A DNA stretch of 64,000 nt from Parastagonospora avenae f. sp. tritici 18332-5 (GCA_022559985.1 JAFJTR010000027.1:248001-312000), one strand, 5' to 3'; shown: positions 10,089-21,990, numbered from the stretch's first letter. Numbers and translations: made by a program. Notes: generated from the sequence alone by a model not told the origin.

Positions 10089-12251
10089 ATGTCTAGGAAG
10101 GCACTCCAGCCATCCTTTGACCTCTTTGGCGGCGGCGGACTTGAGGAGTCCCAAGAGCCTGCTGCGAAGCGCGAACCGCTACGAGAAACATTTCGAACCA
10201 CATTTCGCACATCACAGAATGCGCCGCACACGGTCGTTCCCTCGGATCCCGCAAACGAGGAGCTGCGCGCCCAGCTCAATACCGTGCGCTATGAACTCGA
10301 AACAGCGAAGCACGACATGGAGATGAAGAAAGTCGAACATGCGCAGGAGCTCCGCGAAGCACAAAACCGAGCTGATGCCGACTTTCGCAAGGCGCAGCAG
10401 GCCGAGGTAGCGAATACGGTCACGCAGAAGAAGTTCGAGACTCTGACAAGAGACATGTCTGAGTCGCAAACGCGAGCTGCGAACGAGAAACAAGCTCTGG
10501 AGAAGCGTTTAAGACAGAGTCAAGAAAAGGCGCAGTCGTTGCAGGAGGAATTTGACGAAGTGCAGGAGGAGCTGGCATCATCGCAAAGACAAAGCGAGCA
10601 CAAGTACAATACGCTGCAGGCGGAGCACAAGGCGCTCAAGGAGAGCGTGGAGGAGATACAGACAGATCTACAATTGAAAGTGGACGCACTGCAAACAACA
10701 CAAAAGAAGCTGGGCCAAAAAGAGGAGGAGGTCGGACAGTTGGAAGCAGAAGTACTGCGACTGAAGGCCATCACCGGTGATGCAGAGACGCTTGAGGTCA
10801 TCAAACGGGAGCTGTCTGATCAGGTCAACCACATCAAGAAGCTTGAAACCCTGACACGGGAGCAGAATGCGGAGCTTAAGCAGTACCGCAAACAGCACAA
10901 GGCTATCGAGATTGTAGAGGAGGAGAAGCGATCACTACAAACAAAACTGCACAACATGGACGACATTCAACGGCAGCTGAACGAGGCAAACTTGCGCAAG
11001 AAGATACTCGAAGAGGAGAGGCACTCGTGGACATCATACCTTGAAGCCGAGGCTGCGATACACGGCGAGCTTCAATTTGTCTCACCCGAAGACCTTGCGC
11101 GAGCCTTCATTCAGGAACGAATAGAAAGAACCGAACTCCTCAACAAACTAGGCGAGATCAAACCAGAGCTTACCGTGAAGGAAGCCAATATTCAGGCGCT
11201 CGAGGACGAGAAGCAGAAGTTGCAAGCTGAGATCCAACAACTCAAGACAGCTGGCACCGGAAGCGCCTCCAATGCAAACGAAGCGAAGGCTCGCGCGAGA
11301 CTGGAGCGACAAAAGGCCCTGGCTATCAAGGAACTAGACTTCTTGCGTGCGCAAGTCAAGGCATTCGACGATGAAGAGCGCGAGATGCAGCCTGATACAT
11401 TTGACGCGGCCAAGTCAGAATTGATCAAAGAGCTACAGGACTCTGTCGACCAGTATCGCAAGGAACTCGACATTCTCCAAAAAGAGTTTAACAGCATCGA
11501 GAAGCAACCCACTCCCACCACAGCCGGCCAAAAACGAGCTCTCGAAACCGAAGACAACGACGAACGTCTGGGCGAGCTCCGCCGTAAGAACCGCCAACTC
11601 CAAGACGACCTCACCGCGCTCCAAAAGAAGCAAAAACTCATCGAAGCCGAGTACACCGCCCAACACTCGCAGCTCAAGAAACTCAAAGAATCCTCCCGCA
11701 CCCGCGTCCTCGAACTCAAATCAAACCCCACCGCCGACGCCGAAGCCCTCAAACTCAGCACCGTCCGCAACCTGCGCGACGCAAACGCCCAGCTCCTCGC
11801 TCAGCTAGATAATGCGCGTAATCCTCCTTCCAGCGTACCGACAGCCACTCTCGACGCCGTCCGCGACGAACTCGAAGAACTCCGCACCCAACTCGCCTCC
11901 TCTACAAAAAAGATCCAACGCCTTAAGCAAATCTGGACCGCCAAGAGTCTCGAGTTTCGCGAAGCCGTCGCATCCATCTTGGGGTGGAAACTCGACTTCA
12001 TGCCCAACGGGCGCGTCAAGGTGACCAGCATGTTCAAGCCGGCCGACGAAGACGGCGAGAACAGCATCGTGTTTGACGGCGAGAATGGCACGATGAAAGT
12101 GAGTGGCGGCGAGCAGAGTGTGTTTGCGGGCGAGATTCGCGATCAGATTGTGTACTGGGTGGAGGGAAGGAAGGAGATTCCGTGTTTTTTGAGTGCGTTG
12201 ACGTTGGAGTTTTGGGAGAGGGGTGTCGGGGGGATGACGTTGCAGGGGTGA
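10089..12251 (+). CDS. MAD1: Spindle assembly checkpoint protein Mad1
   Basis: Single exon, 720 aa (yeast 749). Residues ~60-600 are almost continuous coiled coil rich in E/Q/K/L. R539-P547 (RVLELKSNP) matches the Mad2-interaction motif of Mad1 (human KVLHMSLNP). R611-K613 (RLK, in IQRLKQIW) is the conserved Bub1-contact motif, and the globular C-terminal domain follows (FREAVASILGWKLDF, then FLSALTLEFWER). Role: docks at unattached kinetochores and converts Mad2 to its closed form. Positions of both motifs and total length fit the family well. No intron signals seen. Confidence 0.94.
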   Translation: MSRKALQPSFDLFGGGGLEESQEPAAKREPLRETFRTTFRTSQNAPHTVVPSDPANEELRAQLNTVRYELETAKHDMEMKKVEHAQELREAQNRADADFRKAQQAEVANTVTQKKFETLTRDMSESQTRAANEKQALEKRLRQSQEKAQSLQEEFDEVQEELASSQRQSEHKYNTLQAEHKALKESVEEIQTDLQLKVDALQTTQKKLGQKEEEVGQLEAEVLRLKAITGDAETLEVIKRELSDQVNHIKKLETLTREQNAELKQYRKQHKAIEIVEEEKRSLQTKLHNMDDIQRQLNEANLRKKILEEERHSWTSYLEAEAAIHGELQFVSPEDLARAFIQERIERTELLNKLGEIKPELTVKEANIQALEDEKQKLQAEIQQLKTAGTGSASNANEAKARARLERQKALAIKELDFLRAQVKAFDDEEREMQPDTFDAAKSELIKELQDSVDQYRKELDILQKEFNSIEKQPTPTTAGQKRALETEDNDERLGELRRKNRQLQDDLTALQKKQKLIEAEYTAQHSQLKKLKESSRTRVLELKSNPTADAEALKLSTVRNLRDANAQLLAQLDNARNPPSSVPTATLDAVRDELEELRTQLASSTKKIQRLKQIWTAKSLEFREAVASILGWKLDFMPNGRVKVTSMFKPADEDGENSIVFDGENGTMKVSGGEQSVFAGEIRDQIVYWVEGRKEIPCFLSALTLEFWERGVGGMTLQG

Positions 12252-12437
12252 GGATGTCTGTCATACTTGAGGTTATTGCATTTTGTATTGGGACATATAT
12301 TTGGAGTTTGGGTTTGAATCTGTTCGAGGACAGATTTCTAGTCTTGATAGATGCGTGCAATGTATATTATGAGTTTCATTGTCCGTTTGGGCACTATATG
12401 AAATACTGTCTCCCTACACATCATGCGACCTCTCTCC

Positions 12438-13818
12438 CTATCTCCCACCCATCTCATACACGTTTCCCGTCTTCCCAGGCGCACTCAACTCATGCGCTCC
12501 CCCCGTCGGCGCCGCAAACTGCTGTTGCGGCGGCGGCGAATGCGGCGACGGCACCTCATGCGCCCCATTCACCGGCGGCTGATACTGACCACCATACTGT
12601 TCCGAAATAGGAGGCGAAGGCACCTCATGAGCGCCATTCAGCGGAGCCTGATACTGCCCACCATACTGCCCCTCCACTGGCGAAGCTACCTCATGCGCCC
12701 CATTCGCCGGCGGCTGATACCCTCCCTGCTGGGGCATCGGCGGGGCATTGGAAGCCATATACGGCTGTACATATGCGGGTGCTGGCGTTGCTGCATTCGA
12801 TGCTACCGGCGAGACGTTGTACTCCTGGACAGATGTGTGGCCGGTGTACTTTTGCTCCTGCTGGGTCGGGGGCGGGAAGTATCCGTTCATTGGCGGGGGA
12901 GGGCTCTGGGGAGGCATGGGTTGAGGCGGACCTTGTTGCATCTGCATTTGCGGCTGGAATTGGGAGTCTGGACGGCTGGCTTGGACGTTCGCCATGAGTT
13001 GTGCGTTCGCGGCGATTTGCTTTTGCTTCTTCTTGCGCTTCATGCAGATGCATACGCCGACGATGGCGAGGAAGGCGAGGCCGAGCACGGCGAGTACGAT
13101 GCCGATGATGGCGCCGATGGCGAGTTTCTTGCTTGTTCTTGAGGACGGCGGGGTGTAGGAGCCTGAAGTCCCTGAACCTGAAGTTCCTGTGGTTTCAGTG
13201 GCGGCGCCGGCAGTGACGGTTGGTAGTCGTGTGCTCGTCAAACTACTGAAGCCGTCTTGGGCTGTCTGACGAACGGTGATGATTGAACCCGTTGAGACAC
13301 TATCGCAGCCGAAGTCCTCCACACCGTCGGATGGGTATGTCCAGGTAACGCAGTAGGGCGCCGCGGCATTCGTACATTTCCTCACGAGAGGATCGAGGAG
13401 ACAGTTGCTGCCACAACTTCCAGCAGAGTAGGAGACAAAGTCGACGCAGGAGCTAGCCCATCCGCAATTCTGAGTGTCGCGGCCTTCGCAGCATCCTGCC
13501 ATGTTAAGGCCTGCGCTCTTGTAAAGCATGCATGTGCGGCCGACACTGCAAGTCAAGGCATTTGCTGTATGGAGTTAGACAGGCTCAGCCTTGAGAGGGG
13601 TATGAAAGCGTACATATGTCTCCATCGACCCAACCGCACGTTGCTTGTGAGGAACTCTGGCGCTTCCTCAGCTCTTCTACTGACGGGCCCCTAGTAGGCT
13701 TTGGGCTCATCCCCTCAAGAGCACGGTCTGGGCTGATATCTGTAGGAGCAGGGCCTCCAAACGCGACGGCATAGGTGGATGGCAGAGTAGCTACCAAGCT
13801 GAGAAGAGAATGCCGCAT
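12438..13818 (-). CDS. Cys-rich single-pass cell-surface protein with repetitive cytosolic tail
   Basis: Two exons on the minus strand: 13818-13614 and 13564-12438 (443 aa). Residues 1-~19 form a signal peptide. The ectodomain has a Cys-rich block spanning the intron (ATCGWVDGDISNALTCSVGRTC, NMAGCCEG, NCGWASSC) and a Ser/Thr-rich stalk. One transmembrane helix at about 214-238 (AIIGIVLAVLGLAFLAIVG) ends in basic KRKKKQK. The tail is Pro/Gln-rich with three NGAHEVxSP repeats plus a diverged fourth (GAHELSAP). This architecture (signal, Cys-rich head, STP stalk, one helix, basic tail) is common in filamentous ascomycetes and resembles WSC-type wall sensors without being one. Function not known. 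Confidence 0.75.
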
Positions 13819-15242
13819 AGTGAAGTATAGTCAGCCTTGCAAGAAGACGTTGAAAGACTCGGGATCAAACAAGACAGACAAATGCTGGAGAGGTAAGAGG
13901 AGCGGGTACGAAAAGTGACAATTTGAAAGAAGCCCGCAAGCACCGTAGATCCAAGAGGTCTACGCCGTATATGAGAAATTGCAATCAGTCCCCGCGCCTC
14001 ACAGCTGAACTTCCAGAGCTTGCTCGTGGTAGTACCAATACGGCATGGCGTCTCCCATTACTCGGCCAAATGCTCAGCCGCACTCGCAAGGCTGCCACCG
14101 AAAAAGCGAAAGCGGCCGCTCTATCATAACCGAATCGAGCGAGCCATTGAAGCACATCGGGATCCACTATTCGCAAAGTGAAACTGATCTTCGCATGAGC
14201 TTTGGCGCTGAATTGAGGTTGTGTTTGATTTGGGGATGGAGCTGAAGAAGATGGCTTGCAGTCAGCCTATTAGAGAACATCTGTATGTTCGAATGCAGTA
14301 ATAGTAAGCGGGACAATTGCTTGGCCATGCAGGGCTTTTGGGGTCCGAAAAAGCGTTGTTCCCATTGCTTCGTGGAAAGCTTGGGCTCGCTTGGGCTGGT
14401 TCGTCTCCATCTTGACCGGTACCTTGTGTACTTGTGCCGTGCGACGCGTGCACTTTAGCACGCAAGGAGAAGATATCAAGACTTAGGACCTGCCTGGAAT
14501 GTAGACGGTCAACGGGTCCATGAAAGCGCACAGCACAACATTTGCTGAGATTAGTTGACAAAATTTCATGGTGGTCTCTCGTCATGGTCGACAGTGCGAT
14601 ACTTTTACGCCCACAGCTCTCTTCCTAGAATACGTGCTCACTGTTCGAGTGGCAAGAAGAGTGTAACCTTCGACAATTCACGCGTCGATCTGAAAGAAAA
14701 CCAGGCTCGGTAACACTACGTCGCAGCTTGCTCATTTCGTTGCCGTGCCCAGGTGGGTAAGATGCAGACCGAACCTTGGGTCTCATCTTCAACAACTCCA
14801 GGATGGGATGGACTCGAAAAACGCGACAACGCGCCGTTCATCGTGGTTCGCGGTTTCCTTCGAAAGAATGCAAGGAGCGGTAGGATGGCAGATATCGCTT
14901 TGTATTCACCATGGTGTCCAAATCTCATCGCTCGTCGTTTGGGGTCAGGTGAGCCAGAAACAGTGTGCGCACAGGTGCTGCGGAGCGCAATTATCAATTG
15001 CAATGGCCGAGCGTGGGTGTCCAGGCATGTCATCGACTAGTGGTGATGTTGGCATAGGTGTCGTGCGGCGAACAACCTCGGAAGTCAGGAAGTGGCAAGC
15101 CCAGCTCTCGCAACTTCTTCGCTGGTAATTTGTCAGCAGGTCCACCTCTTAAGTATGGCATTTTTCACGACTTCCTGGCGAATTCATCCGGATTTATTCC
15201 TGAATCATCTTCAAAGTGGCTTTCAAAGCGAGTTTACGAAAG
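13819..15242. other. Intergenic region, no supported gene
   Basis: 1.4 kb between divergently read genes. It carries both promoters. Overlapping small frames (for example 14753-15040 plus and 14716-15033 minus) have no recognisable domain and overlap each other on opposite strands. Nothing further supported. Confidence 0.5.
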
Positions 15243-15948
15243 ATGACGCACTTCAACATCAATGTTGTCAGCGACACAGTATGCCGTGAGTACGTCCCTC
15301 AGAACCTTCATCTCGGTCCTGACTAGAACAGCGTGGTGCTATGTGGGCAAGAAGCGGTTAGAGAAGGGTATTTCTGAATACAAGGAGAAACACCCAGGCT
15401 CGAATGATACTTTCGCGATTAACTGGTTCCCCTTCTACTTGGATCCGACTGCGCCGAAGAGCATCGATAAGCAAGAGCGCTATGAGTCGAAGTTTGGCAA
15501 AGAGCGCACCGCCATGATGCAGCAACGTCTTTCACAGATCGGCCACGCCGAAGGCATCAACTTCAAATATGGCGGCAACACTGGTAACACTCGCGACTCG
15601 CATCGCTTAATCCAGCTCGGAAAGACGAAAAGCCCGCAGCTTCAGACCCGTGTGATCGAAGAGCTTTTCGCCGCTTACTTTGAGAACGAGAAGGACATCA
15701 CCAGGCAAGATGTTTTGATCGAAGCTGGTGTCAAGGCTGGACTGGAAGAGAAGGAAGCCAAGGAATGGCTCGAGAGTGGCAAGGGAGGACCAGAAGTCGA
15801 CAAGGAGGTGCAAGACGCCGTCAAGCAAAACATCAGCGGTGTGCCCAACTTCACCATCAACGACCAGTTCGAAGTGGGTGGCGCGCAAGATGCTTCTGCG
15901 TTTGTCCAGCTCTTTGAGCGCTTTAAGAAACAGGAAGGTAGCTTGTAA
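15243..15948 (+). CDS. DsbA/FrnE-like thioredoxin-fold oxidoreductase
   Basis: Two exons, 15243-15285 and 15332-15948 (219 aa). The join creates the active site C14-P-W-C17 in SDTVCPWCYVGKKRLE, the start of the DSBA-like/FrnE family (2-hydroxychromene isomerase-like fold). Other family features are NWFPFYLDP, GNTRDSHRL, ELFAAYFENEKDI and the cis-Pro motif SGVPNFTIND. No signal peptide, so it is probably cytosolic. Family members act as disulfide oxidoreductases or glutathione-dependent isomerases; the substrate is unknown. The tiny first exon would be missed by plain reading-frame searches. Confidence 0.88.
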
Positions 15949-16444
15949 AAAAGTAGGAAGCAACAAAGATGAATAAAGGCATGGACTCAGAGTCCAAAAG
16001 TCAATTTTCACTCCACACTCACTCGAGTTCCTTGATACTAGATGTCACTCTTTGTATTCTCAGCACTTTCTTTTCTTGTCCATTTCGCCGAGTCATCAAG
16101 CATGCTATTGGCTGCATTGAGTGTTCACCATTGAATGTCAATTTACCCGCACAACCCCCTGGCATGTGGCATGCAGATCTTCCGGAGAAAAGCTCGCTGG
16201 ACGCGAGGGTGTGATTTACCCCACATTCAGACCTATCCGCTCGCCCAATCTAGCAGTTCGGAAGCTGCTAACCCGCCATGATGTCAATCGCGTGTTTGCA
16301 CTTGCATGTCAGGGTTACATTATGCAAACCGACATATTAGCTTTAGCCTGCTGTTCTGTCGCGGACAAGCCCCAAAGGTATTGATTGATATTTTACCACT
16401 ACAACTCTGCGGACACGAAAGACTTGTCGCAAGCAGTTGTTAGT
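15949..16444. other. Promoter/leader region of the mannanase gene
   Basis: 496 bp holding the oxidoreductase 3' end and the mannanase promoter. No gene seen. Confidence 0.45.
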
Positions 16445-18112
16445 ATGAAGGGTGTATTGTTTCTTGGACTCGCCGCTTCGGCCCTCAGTGTAGCTATTCC
16501 ACGCGATGATGCGAGCAGCCATGGCATCGAAGATGACGACTTTGTGTATGTCAAAGGTCTACGATTATACGACTCCAAAGGTCTACACTATCTCACTGGT
16601 AAGCTGAATCTATAACACCCACGAAAAGCAATAGCTGATCAACTTCAGGTATTAATTACTGGGCTTGCATGAATTTAGCAGCAGATGAATCCACCGGAGG
16701 CAACTATTCGCGCTTGGTCACAGAGCTGGATCAAATGGCTGCGAAAGGCATCAACCATCTCCGAATCATGGCCGCTTCAGAGGGTGCGCCAACGACGCAG
16801 CCATTTCGGATGAACCCAGCGTTGATGGAGGCTCCGGGTCAGTACAACGAGGAGATCTTCAAAGGTTTGGACGTGTGTCTCGCTGAGATGTCGAAGCGCG
16901 GCATGCGAGCTACCATGACCTTGAATAACGAGTGGCAATGGAGCGGTGGCTTCGCGCAGTATGTATCGTGGGCACAGAACAACTCGGCCATTCCGTATCC
17001 GGTGAGATACCATAAATACAACCGATGATGATGTTACTGACTACAGGCGCATAGTCTTCCTGGAACCTCACTGCGTCACCACAGCGCGAAACGCCTAATA
17101 CAGGATGGGGAAGCTACACTACCCAAGGTATCGATGCTGCACCATACAACGAGTTTACCGACTTTGCAAATTTGATCTACACCAACGAACAGGCTGAAGA
17201 GTGGTACAAAGACCACATCAAGACGGTGATGTCTCGTCAAAACACTGTTACTGGTAAATTGTATATCGAAGATCCTGTCATCATGACCTGGCAGTTGGCC
17301 AACGAGCCACAAGCAGCGTTTCCAACATTAGACGAAAGTCTGAAAGATCCTATTTTCGCGTGGGTGGAGCGCATATCGGCATATATTCGCTCCATGTCTC
17401 CGAAACAGCTTGTCAATGTCGGCTTCGAAAGCAAACAGGGAGAGTGGTATTTCAAGAAAGTGCACAACTTCAGTACTGTGGACTACGCTACGACGCACTG
17501 TTGGGTCCAGAACTGGGGCGTGTATGACATGGTAAGCTGCACTCTACATTCCTCGTTGAGAGCTCGAGAGAGGCAGTCACTGATTTTTGGCAACAGTACA
17601 ACCCCAGCCCAGTGAACTTGCAGACTGCTCAGGCCTTTGCGATAAATTTCATGCAGGAGTCGAGTCGGTGGAGTGCTGATATTGGCAAGCCGATCTTCCT
17701 GGAAGAGTTTGGCATGGCGAGAGATAATTGGGAGAACAAGGATAAGGAGTATCCGTATCTGAGCAGTGCTTCGACAAACAACAAGGACGCATACTTTCAG
17801 GTCAGTGTCTTAACGCTTCTCGAAGCTCATCCTCACTGACGTTTATAGACAATCATCGGCACCGTCATGGACGAGTTCCGCAACGGAGGCGCATATGTCG
17901 GAACGTCTCCGTGGGCGTACGGCGGCGTGTACCGTCCCGAGACACAACAGGTCAACGAGTTTGGCATGGTTTGGGCTGGTGATCCACCGCATGAGAGTCC
18001 GGGGTGGTACGATCTATACGATACTGACACTGCAATGGACGTCGTCTACTCCCAGCAGCAGGTCATTGCGGAGTGGATCCAGAAGAATGGAACCGATGCG
18101 ACAAAGATCTGA
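16445..18112 (+). CDS. Secreted GH5 endo-beta-1,4-mannanase
   Basis: Five exons: 16445-16598, 16649-17001, 17055-17531, 17597-17800, 17849-18112 (483 aa). Signal peptide at residues 1-~17 (MKGVLFLGLAASALSVA). Joins restore YLTGINYWACMNLA and FSTVDYATTHCWVQNWGVYDMYNPSP. The acid/base is E253 in QLANEPQ and the nucleophile is E365 in FLEEFGM; WQWSGGFAQYVSWA and DEFRNGGAYVGTSPWAYGG are typical of fungal GH5 subfamily 7. The enzyme cuts mannan backbones of plant cell walls outside the cell. No carbohydrate-binding module is present. The start at 16445 is preferred over 16385 because it begins the signal peptide. Confidence 0.92.
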
Positions 18113-18468
18113 GAAAGCAGGGACGGATTGTCCAGTCGCTTGGCTGATGAATTCCTTCTTGATGGATCATATCTAGTGTCCAGGATTGTCGAGGTCGAAA
18201 TCTTACAGTACCAACTTGGGAAAGAACTTCAGCAATATTGAACACAACACTATCCTCTTTAGCCAAAATTTCCCCCATTAATAATTGAACAAGTCGTGTC
18301 TTCGACTCATCGATAAGTCGTGACGTGAGCAACTTGAGTTGGCCTGAAAACTGGGACGCCATCCGGAGACTGACGACGGCTGAATATACAACGAAAAGTG
18401 ACTGTGACACTAGTATTGATGGAATATTGGAAGTATCAATGGAAGTGCAGGAATAGCCATACTAGCTC
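18113..18468. other. Spacer between mannanase and pseudogene
   Basis: 356 bp between convergent 3' ends. No gene seen. Confidence 0.5.
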
Positions 18469-19225
18469 TCAAGGTCTTTGCCATCGTATGATAGCTTGGT
18501 GATACGCGAGTTCATGATCGTAAATTTCTGGAAATATGTCGTTCGCAGACTCTTTCCAGCTCCTATGCTTGCACGGACGTTCGAAGAATTTGATTTAGTC
18601 CCAATGTTCTGGAGACCATCCTGCGTTCTCCCAATCCAGCAGCCCTGTTATCCGACCATCTTTGACCAAGATATTGTGCTGTGCAAGATCACCGTGTGAG
18701 AAGACGATACAATGATCATTGCGAATCTGCTGATATAGTGCTCTGCGAATCGGGCTTGGAGTGTTTTCCAGGAGGTCGAAATAGAACGAGGAGTTGAACT
18801 CGGTCTCATCTTTGAATGGTCCGCCGCTGTAGTCTGTGTATTGGCGGCAGTCTCGCGCTTTTCCGCCAACGCAAGATCCAATCAGCCCAGTCTTCCAAGG
18901 TATAGATCGCATTGTCGTAAGGATTTCCCGTGTTTGTCGGCATACGCTGCTTCTCTCTTCTGCTGTCAATTTGGGCCATACCTGGTCAAGCTTGTCTCCG
19001 TCCATGTAGTCCATTTTATAAAGCTCCTCCCTCAATCTCGCCTGCATCATATACGCGTGGAACGGGAAGGCCATAATTTGCGGCAAGTTCCAGTGCCGGT
19101 CGCTCATCAAGGTGTATTCGCCTGCCTTGCTTGATGACCATAGAGCCACAGTGTAGCGTAACGAGACACCCAGACATTTCATGTAGAGTCACGATTTCTA
19201 GTGCATGCTGATCAACTTTTATCAA
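18469..19225 (-). pseudogene. Aminoglycoside phosphotransferase (APH)-like gene, broken
   Basis: Minus strand. The upstream frame (19225-19016) reads GLPVPRVYDAGEIEGG, a kinase N-lobe signature of fungal APH-family proteins, then hits a stop at 19016. A one-base shift continues as YKMDYMDGDKLDQVWPKL. The second frame carries the catalytic loop FSHGDLAQHNILV and LDWENAGW, then a TAA at 18595-18597 inside a conserved stretch. After that stop, family-like sequence goes on for about 42 codons (IKFFERP, SWKESANDIFPE, IIRWQRP) to a TGA at 18469. One frameshift plus one nonsense codon therefore disrupt a single gene. The family phosphorylates small molecules; the substrate in fungi is unknown. An assembly error could mimic one lesion but hardly both. 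Confidence 0.8.
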
Positions 19226-20729
19226 CCCTCAGTACAAGATACACCATGGGCAGCCTTATCCTCCTTGTCTGTTCTCATTATCGAGCTTGTTGACGCCGAG
19301 GTCATCTTTTAGAAACCGAAACCACCGCGTCGCTCAAAGGCAATCGTTCGCTCACAATACTAAGCATTTTACTTTTTGTCTGTTATGCGACTGAAGTAGT
19401 GATGCTGAAAGAGAAAGAACTGATCGGCCGACAGCTTTCGTCCCGCCACGCATGACACGTCATCGACATTTCCATGATTTACTTTCAAGGATTGGAACAT
19501 GTTCTTCTGGGCCTATCTTGCAACTTGTGAACCTGCGCAACTGCACAAACAGTACAGTGTGTGTCAATGCTTTCTTTTCTCATTTTGAACTCTTGAATCA
19601 AATACGTTACTGTCGATGTCAGCACTATCTACTATCGGGATGATGTGCGACGTCAGGTAAGAAATTGGCATCTTCATCGCCCAGTCAGATCTTGCGCGTC
19701 TCTCACACAACATTGTTGAGAACATTGGTGTATTGATAAAACTCCAAGATATACCTTCAAGAATGTCGTAATAGCCGACGCAGCATTTGCGCAGACCCTG
19801 CAATGGTTCACGCACCAACACGAAGACACAACGCCCAATCTTCACCGCGCCTATCAAATGTGCCTGCTTATATTGCCTGAACCCTCCACCCGGATCCCAT
19901 CATCACCAATGAACCAAAAGCTCACCTTCGATCACAATATAGTTTCATCTATCGCACGTTCTGTGCATTCATCCTGCCTCTAAGCGCGAGCTTTCCCGTC
20001 GTCCCAACAGACGCACGTCAGCGGCCCGTTCCAACATCCCGACCGCTCAACTCCTTCGCGACCTCAACGCCCTCAAACAACCTCGACGACCATGCACATG
20101 CGCCTGCGATGCACAAAAGTGGTGAGATAAGAGTGTTGTAGTCAGGCGTCAAATGTGCTCAAAAACCCTCTGAGTGGAGCCCGCTTTCCTTGTTGGGGGA
20201 AAGCGGCAAGCAGGATGGGATGCTTGCTTACGAGCTTACAGGTCCTCGACTGTGAAAGTGTGCGGTAGTGCGGCACCCTGCAGTGCTTGTAGAAGGGCGA
20301 GATACAAGAAGGGTTCGAGAGATGATTGGGTCAAGTCGTGTTGTACTCCCGCTAGCCGTGTGATCTTTCGGTGTACGATAGTTATACAGCTTTGTAGGCG
20401 GATGTGAGCCGTGTGACTTTTGCCTAAAGGTAAGCTGATATCTCGGTGTATTTCTTTCGTTCATCTCAGGTCTGTATTTGTTGAACTCGAAATCTTGCGA
20501 GGTTGCTGCTTTTGTGCCATACACTTGCCACTCTCAGAATTGTTTCTCTGATTGCCACTTCCTTACATCCCTTCAATTTGCGGGAAACCTGCTCATAACT
20601 TGCTCACGCCATACATTCATCAACGACTTATCGCTAGAAAATATCATAGCCTCGTTTCGCTCACTTTTCCTCTCTTATGCTACACACGTTTCAACGCCAA
20701 TACACAATCGCTCGAAACTCATAGAAAAG
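19226..20729. other. Intergenic region upstream of the copper transporter
   Basis: 1.5 kb. It must hold the Ctr promoter. A stretch near 19955-20140 is open in one frame (reading FCAFILPLSASFPVVPTDARQ, then Pro/Ser/His-rich) but lacks an ATG; it could be a decayed or unrecognised exon. Nothing else supported. Confidence 0.45.
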
Positions 20730-21478
20730 ATGAGCATGGATGGCATGAAAATGTCATCGGCGTCGATGGCCATGTCCGGCATGAGCCCCACGGGTACCAG
20801 TATGGCAATGCCATCATCCACTGGCGCCACAGCCGGCGGAATGGGCGGTATGAGCATGGGCGGATCATGCAAGATTAGCGTAAGTGCCTGCACTACAAGT
20901 CCGAAACGCATAGTAACCAACCTCCAGATGTTGTGGAACTGGTACACAATCGACTCTTGTAAGTTTAGCAATGTTAAACACAGCACCCGGCCGTCCTCTT
21001 ACACAAGCTAGGCTTCATCGCCCGCTCATGGCGTATCAAATCCCAAGGCGCCTTCGCCGGCTCCTGCATCGGCGTGATCCTCCTCGTAATCGTCCTCGAA
21101 GCCCTGCGCCGCGCCGGCAAGGAGTACGACCGCTACATCGTCAATCAGCACATCAAGACCCTCTCACCCGCCGTCTCGTCCGCTAGTAGTGCCAACGGAT
21201 CGAAGAACGCTGCTACTGCAGACACCATGCCTCTCGTCGCTGCACCGCGCTTCCGCCCGAGTATCCTGCAGCAAGCGATCCGCGCGCTGTTGCATATGAT
21301 GCAGTTTGCGGTGGCGTACTTTGTCATGTTGTTGGCGATGTATTACAATGGATACATCATCATTTGTATTTTCATTGGCGCGTATATTGGGTACTTCATC
21401 TTTGGGTATGAGAGCTTTGGTGTGAACCAGGGCGGGAATGATCGGATGCAGGAGAATGCTACTGTCTGCTGTGGCTAG
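20730..21478 (+). CDS. Ctr-family copper transporter
   Basis: Three exons: 20730-20879, 20928-20958, 21012-21478 (215 aa). The N-terminus is Met/Ser/Gly-rich with many Met motifs (SMDGMKMSS, GGMGGMSMGG) that bind Cu(I) outside the cell. Exons 2 and 3 join as MLWNWYTIDSCFIARSW, then the first helix GSCIGVILLVIVLEALRR. The last helices contain MxxxM-type MMQFAVAYFVMLLAMYY and the GAYIGYFIFG packing motif (GxxxG). The second exon is only 31 nt. Role: trimeric high-affinity copper uptake at the plasma or vacuolar membrane. A Cys-rich metallothionein-like gene lies 0.5 kb away, convergent. Confidence 0.93.
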
Positions 21479-21990
21479 GGAGCCGGAGACTATGCTGTCG
21501 TTGGAGCGGCGGTCTGGTGGGGTGTTGAGACGTTGGTGAGAGGTGTGGACCTTGTGTTTTGGTGGGTGTTTAGATGCTTGGGCATTCCTTTCCTGCGGGT
21601 GTTGGAGATTGGCTCGCGATGCTACGATTTCATTCGTTTGCTGGCGACTTCAGGCGCTGGACAGGGCTTTCCGCGTAAGAAATGGTAATTTGTATGATAG
21701 CGACCAGGCATATGTATCACTCAGCGGAGGCAACATTGTTGAATTGAAGAATCGCATTGCCAACTAGTCAATGATGGTATCGTTCCCTTGACTCCATCCC
21801 ACAAGCCAACGACTCCCACTGACATCCAAATTCAACTCCCCTCCCATGCAGCCCCAGTCAATCCCTCTCCCCATTTCATCTCATCTACATGTACGTTAGT
21901 ATACTTCCTAGTTTCCACGACCAACAACCGTAACTTACCATGACCATGTCGTCCCCAAGCTGGCTCGTCAACCTTGCCAAGTCGATCCGT
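21479..21990. other. Convergent spacer, copper transporter / metallothionein-like gene
   Basis: 512 bp with both 3' UTRs. No gene seen. Confidence 0.5.

Noticed and set aside
12423..13142. Plus-strand 239-codon frame rich in Arg/His/Leu
   Set aside because: Antisense to the Cys-rich membrane protein; its composition comes from Pro/Gln repeats read on the other strand.
14753..15040. 95-codon plus-strand frame
   Set aside because: Overlaps an equally long antisense frame, no domain, no leader signal.
18595..19182. Treating the 195-codon APH-like frame as an intact gene
   Set aside because: It lacks the N-lobe in its own frame and stops inside conserved sequence; a pseudogene explains both.
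19955..20140. Open stretch resembling a secreted-protein start (FCAFILPLSASFPVVPTDAR)
   Set aside because: No ATG or convincing splice site in frame; kept only as a note in the intergenic entry.
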